From Parasponia andersonii (taxonomy: Eukaryota; Streptophyta; Magnoliopsida; Rosales; Cannabaceae): 64,000 bases of DNA. The DNA is taken from contig JXTB01000175.1 of NCBI GenBank assembly GCA_002914805.1, forward strand, positions 508,290-572,289. The letters run 5' to 3'. The notes under the pieces are model-generated. The model saw nothing but the letters and a program-made list of their open reading frames with translations, made no database searches and had not been told where the DNA came from. Of this stretch, positions 12,155 through 23,781 are shown one piece after another (positions within the stretch are counted from its first letter, which is position 1; each line of letters starts with the position of its first letter). Position numbers and translations under genes: made by a program.

Positions 12155-12800
12155 TGTTCCCCTTCTAGACAAGCGATCCAAATCACCTTTTAAAACCTTT
12201 CTGTACTCTTCTCAAACTCTGTTGAATGTATGTGTTTATATGTATATATATGTGTGCATATCTATAGATCCTTAACACCTCAAAGCTTTCTTCTACCAAA
12301 ACCTGTATAATCAAACAGACTAGAAGCCTGTAATGGCAAATTTAATATTGGCCAGATGGCCGAGAGACAGAGGAAAAGTCACAACAACTTTGGCAGAAGA
12401 GAGAAACTTGCGTATTGGAAATTGGCTAGAACTTTTTTCTTTTAACTCTCTCCCAAAACCTCTCTCCTTTACATTTAGACTCAAAGGTACATGCTCAAGT
12501 ATATATAGAGAGAGCTCAAATTTCATCCATTAAGGCAGTTAAAGCTCTTAATCATTTGTATTTTGGGTCTTATTATTTTCTTATATATATATATATAAGA
12601 AAAAGGGGGGAAAAAAAAAGAAAAAAAAGAAAAGAAAAGAAGACGAAGAAGAAGTGTCTCAAGTTGGAATTGGAGTTGGGAAGTAGAATTCCCGTTTTGA
12701 CAACAAAATGGCGACTTCCCCCAGCTGGAGCGATGGGCTAGTCCCTCCGCCCAACATTTATGGCTATTATGGTTGGGAAGTAGGAAGGAGGTTCCCATAC
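12155..12800 (-). promoter_or_regulatory. Putative promoter and 5' leader of the wax gene
   Basis: This is the DNA upstream of the CER3 ATG at 12154. Two TATA-like words lie on the minus strand: CTATATATAC at about 12499-12508 (about 345 bases before the ATG, within a CTCTCT-rich stretch) and ATATAAAC near 12234-12241 (about 80 bases before the ATG). Long purine tracts (12600-12650) follow further upstream. The start site cannot be placed from sequence alone. Confidence 0.3.
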
Positions 12801-13335
12801 GTACGTACTTGGACTTGAAATCGTAATGTGCATTGCAATTTGCAAGGTCGGTTTCTTGTCCTCCTTTGCATTCATGATGCGTCTTTTTCCTTATTCTTTA
12901 CCTCATATAAAATTATTAAATAACAACAAAACTCCTCTTTATCTAAACAATATAAATATATATACATATTTTCTATATACATATTTTGTGAACCGTGTTT
13001 CCTTTTTGTGACTTCGTTACAAGCTATGATACAAGGAGAGCTGGTTTTTTTTTTTTTTCCTTTTTTCTTTTTTGCCTCTCTTTCTTTTTTCTTCTTTCAG
13101 AAATATAAGATATAAATGGAGTCAAAATTATCTCTTTTAGCACATTTTCATTGACTTTTGTCAATTTTTTTCCTGAAAATAACCGAGGTATCCTGATCAA
13201 TTAATCAAATTACTCATCAAGATCTACAACCAAATAACGTAAATTTGATAATATTTAAATTTAGTCTTAAAAAAATGGTGAAGTTGTTTTCGATAAAAGA
13301 AATTTGGTGGTCGGTTGTATGGTTAAGGAAGAAGT
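12801..13335. other. Intergenic DNA without recognisable features
   Basis: AT-rich DNA with several poly-T/CT tracts (13044-13095). No gene or element end is seen. Confidence 0.5.
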
Positions 13336-13339
13336 TAGA

Positions 13340-13452
13340 CTATTAAGGGAATTACTATTAGTATCATTATCAGCATAAGTTTGACCAAATTTGACACCCA
13401 AAACTATTAGTATCATTATTAGCATAAATTTGACCAAATTTGACACCCAAAT
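13340..13452. repeat. Tandem duplication, ~50-bp unit
   Basis: The block from CTATTAGTATCATTAT through TTTGACCAAATTTGACACCC occurs twice in a row (about 13349-13400 and 13401-13452) with a few mismatches. Confidence 0.85.
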
Positions 13453-14753
13453 GATGATTTTGACCTAATTGACAAACTAAGGTGATATATTTTATAAGTT
13501 CAAAAATGCAGGGTGAAACCTTGTATTTTGCCAAAAGAAAAAAAAAAAACAAAAAATGGAGATTTTTGGTATTTTTTTTTTGTTTGTTTTTTCCCTAATG
13601 ATGTTTGTTACAAGCTAATGCTAAGTAAATATCACAAGCAACGGTTAGTCTAGACGCGCTTTTCTACCAGTCTAGTTTGTTAGCATTTGTGGTTGTGAAC
13701 AACTCACGTGGGATGCATATGAGTAATCAATGGTTCTGATTTTGTGTATTTTTTATAATGGTTTTCTTTTAATCAAAATACTAGTTTTAATTGTGTGTGT
13801 TTAGAAATGTCAGGGGTATCCTTCAGTTTGTCAAATTAGCTTAAGATTTTCCTATCTAACAAATTTTTATTCATTTTTATTGAATTTTTTAATGTAAAAA
13901 TGGCCAAGTGACACCGTCTAGTACAAATAAATAGTCAGATATTCATCCATTGAACTTATAATTAAACTTAAATGTCAAATACTCAAATTTAGTTTTAAAA
14001 TATGATACAAATGTCAGAAAAGAAATTGTGGTAGTTACAAATACATCACCTATAGTTTTTAATTTTAAAAAATTTAACTTGCCTTCTTGGAAACTATATT
14101 TTACCCCTTTGAGATTTAACATAATATTTTGATTTCACCCTTGTAATATTTAATTTTAGAAAAAAAATTTAATAAATGAAAATTCTATTCTCATTCAATA
14201 TTTTGAAACATAAATGATTTTGAAACAGTGTCAAAATTAATAGAAAGTTGTTATCAAATAATCGAAAATTGAAAAATCACAATAGATTCTGACTAATTTA
14301 GAATCTATTTGGAAATAATTTTGTTTCAATTCACTTAAGGAATAGTGTATTTTAAATTTTAATCAATTAAAATTTTTTTCCCCCAAAAGTTAAATGTTAC
14401 AGGGTTAAAATGTAATTTCCAAGAATGCATGCATTGTTGAATTAACAAAATTATACAAACTTGAGGGTTGATACTTGTAATTGACCCAAAGAAATTTTAG
14501 ATGTTTAGTTATACAGTGAAGTAGTTTTACTATTTGATTAATTTTTGTTAAGGATATAAGTGTCATTTCATAACACAATTTTCGAAGATAGCCAAAATTA
14601 CTATATGAAAAGATTATTTTGCATTTTTTTAATCAAAAATATTAGGAAAATACTAACATGAAACCCTACTGAGTTGAGTGATGTAGTAATATATACTAAT
14701 TTTGTTTTTTTTTTCTCGAAAGGAAAAAAAGGATCGGTAGTGTCATCACGTCC
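13453..14753. other. Intergenic DNA without recognisable features
   Basis: AT-rich sequence with poly-A/T tracts. No coding signal, RNA gene or clear element terminus. Confidence 0.45.
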
Positions 14754-14847
14754 CTAGAACTACTAGTGGTCAAAGCAAATGTCCATTTTGGGATTTGAAC
14801 CTAGAACTACTAGTGGTCAAAGCAAATGTCCATTTTGGGATTTGAAC
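14754..14847 (-). repeat. Two 47-bp tandem copies with a B-box-like word
   Basis: A 47-bp unit beginning CTAGAACTACTAGTGG is repeated exactly twice. On the minus strand each unit contains GGTTCAAATCCC, a perfect fit to the pol III B-box consensus, so the unit may derive from the tRNA-like head of a SINE. No A box is evident beside it. Confidence 0.75.
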
Positions 14848-14875
14848 CTAGATTGAATAGAAGTGAAAGCTCTAA

Positions 14876-15700
14876 ATAGAGCTGTTAAGAGGGCTGGACT
14901 GACCCATTAGCATGATACGATATGATACATTAAATCATAGAAAGTGTCAAGCATGACACAATCATATGAGCCATGCCGAGCCAATGAATTAGGTATGATG
15001 GGCTAAACACGGTACGATACATATACAAATATGACAAGACATGACCCACAGGTATGACACGCTAGCACAATAGGCACAGTTCGTTAGTATATTAAACATG
15101 AGTATTATTATACTATTTTTTCTTTATACATGTTTTTTTTTTTATTTTTTTCTATTTTAATTAGTACCTCAAGTAGAATTATTAAGTAGGTCACTAAAGA
15201 TTGGGAGGATAATATATCTACGACAAGATGAGAAAATAGGAATGCAAAGAATATACTATAAAATATGAGTTTTACGAATTTAGAGTCAAACAACAATGTG
15301 GAAAATGAATTTATGATTAAGTAGGTGCAAGATAAAATTTGATATTAAATTTACTTTTGTTTTTTATATATAAATTCGAATTCTTTGAAAAAAAAAATGA
15401 TAAAATGGACACTATAACTAATAAAATTTACTAATTAAATTTGTCAATTTTGACCCCAAAAGACTGACAAGTTCAAGTACGTGAGTTGGCATGACACAAT
15501 ACAATACGAAAGCATGACATATTAGTAGATAGGCCAATGAGTCATACTGGGCTAGTAATTTTATCCTATGAGCCGGTATGACATAACAAGATTAAAGCAT
15601 AGGCACGACATATTACCATACAAAAGTATATTTGTACCTAACTTAAATGAGTCGTGTCAGAATGCAATAGCACCTTTGATGCACCTTTGTCACCTCTAGC
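14876..15700. repeat. Degenerate fold-back repeat rich in GCATGACA-type words
   Basis: The left part (14876-15090) and right part (15470-15700) share many words such as GCATGACACAAT, GGTATGACA and GATACGATA. The outer ends are imperfect inverted repeats: AGAGCTGTTAAGAGGG on the left, and AGAGGTGACAAAGGTGC as the complement on the right near 15680-15700. This matches a common plant repeat made of GGCACG/CGTGCC words that has drifted to AT. The centre (15100-15460) is ordinary AT-rich DNA. Confidence 0.5.
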
Positions 15701-15877
15701 TCCAAGTAGGACATTCTTGCCACTATGCCACCACCACTGGTGGTAATAGTTACTAGTTTTTACTACTTTTGATTTTGATGAACTAATTAAATGATGTTTT
15801 TATCATAATCTAAAGACAAATTAAAGAATCCATTTCCAAGTAAAGTAAAATAAAATAAATTAGAAGTTAATTTTTGG

Positions 15878-16298
15878 GTTAATCTTATTTTTAGTCCTTG
15901 AAAATAACTTAAATCTTACTTTTGGTTTCTGATTTTAAATGTTTGACACTTTGTCCCTCAATTATATCTTTGTCTTATTTTGGTCTCTGAACCTTCAAAT
16001 TATCATTTTACTACCTTGAATTGTGTTGTTTTATCTCAATTTAGGTCCATAGTTTCAATTTGAAAAACCATGTTATAAACTAAAGATTAAAACTGATAAA
16101 AGAAAAGGAAAAAAAAAAAAAGAGAAAACCAAAGTAATAGGTTAGTAGAGTGTGCCAAAGCTTTATAATTTAGGAACCGAACTTAAACTAAAACATAAAT
16201 TGGAGGAAAATTAAGTTGGGTTATTTCAAAAGTCATGGACTAAAATGAACTTTAGGCTATTAGTTAAGTACTAAAAAATATAGGGTTAGCCCGAATTC
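15878..16298. mobile_element. MITE with GGGTTAATC...TTTTTAGT inverted ends
   Basis: The left end TTGGGTTAATCTTATTTTTA and the complement of the right end, which starts GGGCTAACCCTATATTTTTT, are imperfect inverted repeats of about 30 bp. The body of ~420 bp has no coding capacity and several TTTAGTCC/GGACTAAA-like words. Many plants carry similar non-autonomous repeats. The superfamily was not resolved. Confidence 0.6.
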
Positions 16299-16895
16299 TT
16301 ATTATATTCGAGAAAAATGCTAAAAGTGACTGAAAATCACCGAGAAAATCACGGGCTGTTTTCTTCTTTCTATCTCATCCGTCGTGATAAACCAAATATC
16401 CATCTCATACATTTGTAACAACACAAACGTCAATAATGTTATCATTCAATATTAAATATGTTTTGAGGGAATTTTATTATTTAGTAAATAAATTCTACCA
16501 AGAATATTAAATGTCTCGAAATAAAAAAAGGCTAGTGACGAAGTTGTGTCGACATTAGTATGTTCAGCCAAAAATTGAGGCTAGCCCATAGGGCTTTAAT
16601 TTTGGGTAGGCAGGTGAACATTGCAATAGACGATCGGTTATTTTGACTAGAAACAGGTCGATTCGTCTAAATGTCGAATTTTGTTTGGTATTAGCTAAGA
16701 CATAAAGATATTATAGAGAAATATGTAGGGGGACATTTCATTCGTCAGATCTTTGGACAGTTCAACTAATTATAAGTAGGAGAAATTATTGCAAACGAAG
16801 AAATTAGTTGTTAGTAGAAATTAATTAATTCCTTGATATGATCTTAAAATTGGCCCGTGATTAAAGTTATTTTTAGGCCAATTTAAGCGTATGAA

Positions 16896-16928
<33 letters not shown>

Positions 16929-17586
16929 GACGATATAGGTCAAAAAACCCTTTTATAATTCTGACTATATATATATATATATTAAAAATTTTCATCAACA
17001 ATATCTCACATTTTTGTTTCTATTAATTTGTTTTCGAAGGAAGAAAATAGGTTTGCAGTGCCAATGAAAGTTCCTAAAAGGGAAAACTCACCTATAGATA
17101 TGATGCTAGTCTATTGATCAGTATACACATATACAAAGCAGTCGTAAGAGTTTTTTTTTTTTTTCCTTCTCATTTTCCATGCATGCAGTTAGTTGGATGT
17201 ATCTCATAATGGTGTAGGCCCCTTGGAGACACTTTTTTTTTTTTCCCTTTTCTTTTTCTGTGGTTCTTGGAAGTTAAGAAGGTAAGTCTAGTTAAACCAC
17301 GTGCAATTTTATTATCTAAAACATCAAGAACAAAAAGCTAAAACATATTAAAAAATGGTTGAAAAAAGTCTAATTAATTAAATGACAGAGAGGATTACTA
17401 TAGGAAGTACAAAAGGCCTTACTATTTTATTTTTTTAACCGAAGTTAAGAAGAAAATATATATCGGTATTTTTTGTTAGAAAAGATGCATGGTAGCATTT
17501 TGCAAGGTAATACTCAGTAAATATTGACTTTTTATTTCGTTGTCATAGACACAAAGAAGGAAAAAAACAAAACCGATTTTGTCAAN

Positions 17587-17622
<36 letters not shown>

Positions 17623-18268
17623 GCCTCTAGAAAGTAAAAGAAAATGTGATAGTTTCTTTGAACAGTATTTTATTTTTAAAATTTTTAGAAAATTCCTAAT
17701 TTATATAATATTATTAGTTTCGTTGTCATAGTTTCTTTGAAAAGCTTCTATTAAAATTTTTTCATGCTATGATTGATTATAATATATACATGTATTATAT
17801 AATATTGTATTTAATTTAATATTAATGATAATTTATATTAAATTTAGTTCATCGAACAAGTAATTATACTATATTCGTCTCATTACAATAAATATAGAAA
17901 TAAATATATTATTTAATATTGTAATATATTGAATCTAATAATAAATTAAGTTTAATGTATGCAATATTAATACTAATTTGCGCAAAACACAGTATACTAA
18001 TTAGTTTATATTATAAATGTGTATGATAGCCCTTATCATATTTTGTAATATTTTTTTTCTTTAAACTAAAAATCAAATTACTAAAAATCTATTTGGCGTA
18101 CCTTTTCCAAGTACATTAACTTAAACTAGAAACATATTTTTGTCATTTTTATTTTACAGAATGTTCTTAGAGATTGTTTTCAAATTGCTTATAATTATAG
18201 CATGACAATAGTACTTTCTCCTTAACTATCCACTACCTGCATTTTCTCTTCCCTCCAATACCGTTCTA
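16299..18268. other. Intergenic DNA with AT microsatellites
   Basis: Contains a (GT)n(AT)n tract at 16895-16928, an AT run at 16964-16981, and a long (TA)n run at 17587-17620 next to a single ambiguous base (N) at 17586. Poly-T tracts lie near 17150 and 17235. No gene is recognisable. Confidence 0.55.
17587..17620. repeat. (TA)n microsatellite beside an N
   Basis: Seventeen TA dinucleotides follow the ambiguous base at 17586. The N probably reflects difficulty in reading through the repeat. Confidence 0.9.
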
Positions 18269-18632
18269 TAATAAGAGTCATCATTTTATGCAGGTTAATG
18301 CAGCTAAACTATCAACCTAGAATTTACAATGGGTTAACGAGCCTTTATTGACAAACAATTCAAAATTTTCTTAACATTAAATAATTATTCAAGTTTCCAG
18401 CAAAAAAAAAAAAAAAACAAATTGGCAGTTGAGGCAAGCATATTTAGATCGAAATCCACGAGTGAATACAGAAATCTTTAAAAGTTCTAATTTCGTTTTT
18501 CTTTTTTGATAATGATTAAAAAGAGTACTATAGCTAGTTTAACTCTTGACTGAAGCATTTGTAAATTGTGACATTTAACAAAAATAAAAGCTAATTTTCC
18601 GACATTAATAAGGGGTATGCCTTTATACTTCT
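18269..18632 (+). repeat. Direct duplication, copy 1 (partner 23430-23781)
   Basis: About 360 bp, from ATAAGAGTCATCATTTTATG to AAGGGGTATGCCT plus a few bases, recur at 23430-23781 in the same orientation with roughly 90% visible identity. The two copies bracket the minus-strand SIRE-like remnant. No coding capacity or terminal motif identifies the unit as a known element. Confidence 0.85.
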
Positions 18633-19366
18633 AAAATTTTACTGACACTTTAAATGTGTATTATCATTTCCGATTGAAAAACGAAAACAATTTACAAATT
18701 GTTAGAACTATATAAAATTTTATTGCCAACAACGTGCAATCATTAATACTCAATCCCCAAAAGATTTCTTCGTTATTATTTTGGTGCTAAAATCTTATTA
18801 ATGAAAAGAAAATTAGACAAACAAGGAAGTTCATAACTGAAGTTTCAAGATAGCTAAGTTCGTAGACTATATCTATATAAATGTACAGTGGCGGAGCAAG
18901 AAATGAACTTTAGGGCAAGCATAAATAAAAATCAAACTTTATGTTATAGAAACCACTGTTTATAGAAAAACCTACACACTAGCGGAAGACAAGAAAAATA
19001 TATGAAATTTACAAATTTGTCCAACATAATACCTATATTAATAATCAAGTATATAAATTACAGAACTTAAGAGAATATAAATGTTAACATTACAAAGCTA
19101 TCAATACATATATACACAAATATATAAACACACCCAAAGTTCATTTTTTTTCCCAATTTTAAACGTGCATGGCCTAATATTATACGATATAATAGTTGCT
19201 AGTTTTTGATAATAAGAAGCAAACAAGTTTTGATAAAATTTAGAGATGAGAAAAATCTAGAGAAGTTTAAAAAAATATGTTACGACCATTACTAGTATGT
19301 TTACTGAATATAATAAATTGTCCAATTAATTATGTAAGGTGAATACACAGAAAATTATAATATGGA
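18633..19366. other. AT-rich DNA between duplication copy 1 and the SIRE-like LTR
   Basis: Near 18888 the words GTACAGTGGCGGAGCAAG resemble a motif often seen at the ends of plant transposons. No partner end was found. Otherwise nothing is recognisable. Confidence 0.35.
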
Positions 19367-20520
19367 TGTTGTAACACCGAAAAGTAAAAACTTGGCATAC
19401 AATATTTTTACTTGATTCAACTATCTCCCGATAGTCTACATCCAAGGAGTCATGCCCAGAGAAACAAACTTCTTAGTAAAGAATAACGTGAGTACAAGCA
19501 CCAATCAAATTTAACAGACTCCCTCTTTTAAATGCTGCAACATGTTAGTACTCTTTTACTATTTTGTCTAGCGAGCTCCCTTCGACTTGATGTGATTTCT
19601 TCTGTCTGAACTCCCTTCAGATTTCATGGAACCTACCTTTTCCCAAAGACTTATTACACTTCTTCCGAAGCGCTCGTACTTCTCCAGAGGCACTTTCATG
19701 ACTAAGAATCCCTCCTAGTCTCACAAAACAAAGCATAGACAAATTTAACTAGGTATTGCTCTAATGGCAATCTCAAACATACATGGCATATATTCGACTC
19801 TAACCTAGACTCTTATTTATAGTGTTTGACATTTTCCAATCTTTAGCAATCTGTAAAATACGTTTTTTTCAACATAAACGCTGATTGGAAGTCAATTAGA
19901 TCAGTGAAGGATAAGATTTTTGTAATCAAGGCTGATCTGATATTATTGCTAATTCTGTACAGTGATGATACAATATCAGCCATGTCTAAATAGTTAGATT
20001 TTAACCTTTCTAGAAGAAACATTAATTTGTTACCTGAAATAAAAATTCCATTTTTTACACAAATCAATCAAATAAAAAGTATTTACACACAATAAGAATC
20101 AGTTAAGAATAAATAACGAAACGATAACTCAAGAGATAAGCATTTACACTTTCATATAATAAGATAGTTTTCATAAAAATATAAGCTATCTAAACAATCA
20201 GATAGAATTAGCCTAAAAAATTAAATCTGATTGTTTAAAATCAAAATTGATTATTTCTAGAAATATTAAACAATTAATATTAGCAGTTACCCAATAATCA
20301 ATCTTCATTAAAACAAGCTTAAATAAGAAAGAAATATGTTAATATAATTTTCCTATAAGGCAAACATTAATCATTGATATTTCTGATTAAAATACAATTA
20401 ATTGAATAGATATTCAATCATATAACAGCTGCAAAATTTGGATAAACACATTCAAAATGTCAGCTCAAATATTACAGTGATGTTGTAACATTGCAAATGA
20501 TAACAGTCTTTTCCCTTTCA
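19367..20520 (-). repeat. 3' LTR of a SIRE-like Copia remnant
   Basis: On the minus strand a polypurine tract (GCTAAAGGGGGAGA, about 20521-20535) is followed by TG at 20520. The candidate LTR runs down to a CA at 19367, giving about 1.15 kb. A purine tract of this form directly before the 3' LTR is typical of SIRE/Maximus Copia elements. No matching 5' LTR is present in the window. Confidence 0.6.
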
Positions 20521-23430
20521 ATCTCCCCCTTTAGCATTTTTAGAAAAAATATTTATACCTGCAAAAACTAATTAGTCCCTGCAAAACAATTTGTGCTTTG
20601 CTAGAATTTTTGTAAATTTATGCAAGTACTCTCCCTTTTTGGCAAAAGTAGCCAAAGGTAGCTATAAAGTACTATAGAATTCTTAACATGGTTAAAGATA
20701 TCAAAAGAAAACCAGAATACGTAAACAAGAAACTAATGTCATAAGTTGCTCAATGTTATAACATGAGCTCATATCTTGCAGAAAAATGAAACAGCAAATT
20801 CAAAAGAGGGTGACACTACTCCCCTTTGATTGTTGCTCATAATTTCAAGACAACAACTATTTTTTTTATGAAATGAGAAATTTGAAGATATGACTACAAT
20901 CGTCTTTTTTCTCAGCTAGCTTTCATGACTCCTCTTTAGTAAACTCCTCCTTACTATGAGCATTGTAAATAAGAGAAGAAAAGAAATAAAATAGAGCGGC
21001 TGGAGCAAGAGGTGTGTGAATTATTTCAACTGGGGGGATAGATCAATTGAAGAACCCGTGGCTTGGTCTTTCTAAAATTTCGCCGAAATCGGCAATGAAA
21101 CAAGGGAAATCAGAGATTTAAATAAACAAAAGACCATTTAGTTTCCCTAATTTGAAATAGAAAATAGAATCAACTTGGAAGCAAATTGAAATCAGAAAAT
21201 TGTAAGGAGAAAAATCTTGGGAACATATAGAGATGATATCAGCTGTAGTTGTCTAAAAATTTATCCGATTTTCTTTTTTAACTATAAGCTTAGCTTATTC
21301 CATATTGTAACATTGATTATACAATCTCAATCAAAATAATATATATGGTAACCCTATAGATAAAAAGAAATCAATGAAATTATTCTAATTATAAAATATT
21401 TTAAAACACACAGTTCTTACCATTTTCAATAGTCACGATTTCTGGAAGATTATTTAGATTGATTGATTATCTAAGCTTGAAAAATAACTGACATACCGAA
21501 AATAATTGATCTCTAATAAAATAAAGCAGTACGAAATGATTTTTGCTACTGTATAAATAGGTGATGTTGTAATATTGACAACAACTAAGGCAATGATCTT
21601 TTCTAGTTCAGTAGCTTTCACACTATCACTGAGGTAGCCTTTTTCTCATGGTAGATCATGCTCTACTGTATTATGATACATAGGCCCAGATTACTCACGG
21701 ATGGCTTTCACACATCAGTGTAGGGAGTTTTTTCTGATTATGATGGTTGTATTCACAAAATAAAACTGATATCAAAACATGTCATAATTGTCAGTCATAA
21801 GACTATCAAGGATCCTCAATCTTTCCTTAAAACTATTTGTATGGTAAAAAGAACAAAAGTTGTGCATAAAAGTAAGTTATAATAAAAGCTAATTCATCGT
21901 TTTTTTAACATCTTTTGGGTTTTCACAAACAATATTTTTAACTTTGACTATCTAATATTACAATATTAGTTCACATGGATCGAACTCCTAGAGCTTTCAT
22001 AAAAATATCTGCAAGCTGTTTGTCAGTCTCAATGTATTCCATAAAATTTTATTCTCAACAAAGTTTTCGATAACCTGTCATAAATTACATTCTTTCACAT
22101 ATGCAATGAATGTGATTTTGTCAAAGTATAACAATTATCTTTGGATCGAAATCCTTCCAGAACTAATTTACCATATTCATCAAAAATAACACACTTATCA
22201 TGAGTGAAATTAACATTAAAATTTAAATCACAAATTTGACTTATGCTAATCAAATTAGTTATAAGTCTCTCAACATACAAAACATTCTTGATTTTAGGAA
22301 ATCCTTCAATATTGAGAGTTTCTTTTCTAAGAACTCTTCCTTTTGTACTATTCCTGAATGTTGTAACACCTCTGTTATCTAACTTATAGTCTACAAGAAT
22401 AGATTTATTACATGTCATGTGCCTGGAATATCCACTATCGAAATACCAATCGTTAGTAGCATATGTTCTAAAATAAGTGAAAGATCTAAAACAATTTGAT
22501 TTGGAGTTTTTAATCTAAACTTTACTTGTTTTTCTTGAAAAATCAATATTCTTCTTTGGTGTTCCATTTTTGAAATGGAATTTTATGCGAATAGTAAATA
22601 TTTTCCAAAAAATTTCTCAAAGTAAAGCACCTAAGTCTAATACGACCTTTAACACTACAGAAATGACGAGTTAGAATGAACTTACCATAGTTTGTCATGG
22701 AATTAAATCCTACTGGTATGTTATGTATTGCAATAGAAGATTTTTGTATTGTAACATTAGCATGTTTTCTAGAATCTGATACTGTAGTTGATTTATTGTA
22801 TGTTACAGCATAAGACTTCTTTTGTATTGTAACATTAGTACTGGTTCTTGCAACAGGGTTAGAAACAGAATTCTTAACAAAAACAATTTTTGAATTTGAG
22901 TTCTTATCTTTAAATCTAAGTCCTCGATGATCTGACCCAAATTTACCAACAGATAGAAAATATGATCTAACTTTACCGTCCTAGAATTTAGCATTTTTAA
23001 ATACTTTTGAATTGTCTTAGGCTCTACTAAAACCTCTTTTATTTTTGCCTCTCTTTCAGCCACTAAGTTTCTAAATTTTGGATATTTATTTCAACATTCT
23101 TCTTGTATTGAATGAATATAGAAACTCTTCTCTCAAGAGATTTATTCTGTTCAACATTTAATCCATTGAGAATATATATTTTCATAGGATTTTCGAATAG
23201 ATTCTTCATCTAGTTCAGATTCATCACTGTCAGAATCATATACCCAATCTTATGTTACAATATTACTGCCAGATGCAGATCGTGTTGTAACATTATCTGT
23301 TGAACTCTGCATAGAACATGTGTTATCTAAAACCAATGAAATGCCAAAAGCAACATAATTACTTACACATGTCTCATCTTCCTCTTGGCTGCCTTTAGAT
23401 TTTTCATCATTCCAATTGGTAGTCATAAGA
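20521..23430 (-). mobile_element. SIRE-like Copia remnant, internal region, minus strand
   Basis: Reading from high to low coordinates: a gag-like linker region (about 23430-22800), a protease region with DSGYSRHMT near 22430, and a GAG-pre-integrase region (about 22418-22095). After these comes a short terminal RNase H tail (about 22080-21980, with a KQLADIF word), then a non-coding stretch down to the polypurine tract at 20535. Integrase, reverse transcriptase and most of RNase H are absent, and the 5' LTR is missing. It is an old, broken fossil with several further breaks. Confidence 0.7.
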
Positions 23431-23781
23431 GTCATCATTTTATGTAGGCTAATCCACCTAAACCATCAACCTAGAATTTACAATAGGTTAATGAGCCTCT
23501 CATCGACAAACAATTCAAATTTTTCTTAATATTAAATTATCAAAGTTTCCTACAAAAAAATAAAATCAAATTGGTAGTTGAGGTAAGCATATTTAGATCG
23601 AAATCCACGAGTAGAATACAGAATTCTTTAAAAGTTCTAATTTCGTTTTTCCTTTTTGATAATGATTAAAAAGTGTACTATAGCCAGTTTAATTCTGACT
23701 GAAGCATTTGTAAATTATGACATTTAAAAAAAGGAAAAGCTAATTTTCTGACCTTAATAAGGGGTATGCCTCTATACTTAG
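23430..23781 (+). repeat. Direct duplication, copy 2 (partner 18269-18632)
   Basis: Same ~360-bp block as 18269-18632 and same orientation. Its left edge abuts the 5'-truncated SIRE-like fossil and its right edge abuts the 5'-truncated Tnt1/Tork-like fossil. Both junctions are therefore element-interior to duplicated DNA. Confidence 0.85.

Noticed and set aside
11960-12181. An upstream in-frame extension of the wax protein starting at 12181
   Set aside because: The codon at 12181-12179 is TTG, not ATG. The first ATG (12154) gives the conserved CER3 N-terminus, so 12154 is used.
12333-12798. Several open frames of 60-91 codons on both strands upstream of the wax gene
   Set aside because: They overlap one another on opposite strands, are low in complexity and lack known motifs; they lie in the likely promoter and leader.
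18885-18935. Possible transposon end with GTACAGTGGCGGAGCAAG
   Set aside because: The phrase is often seen at plant transposon ends, but no matching second end or target-site duplication was found nearby.
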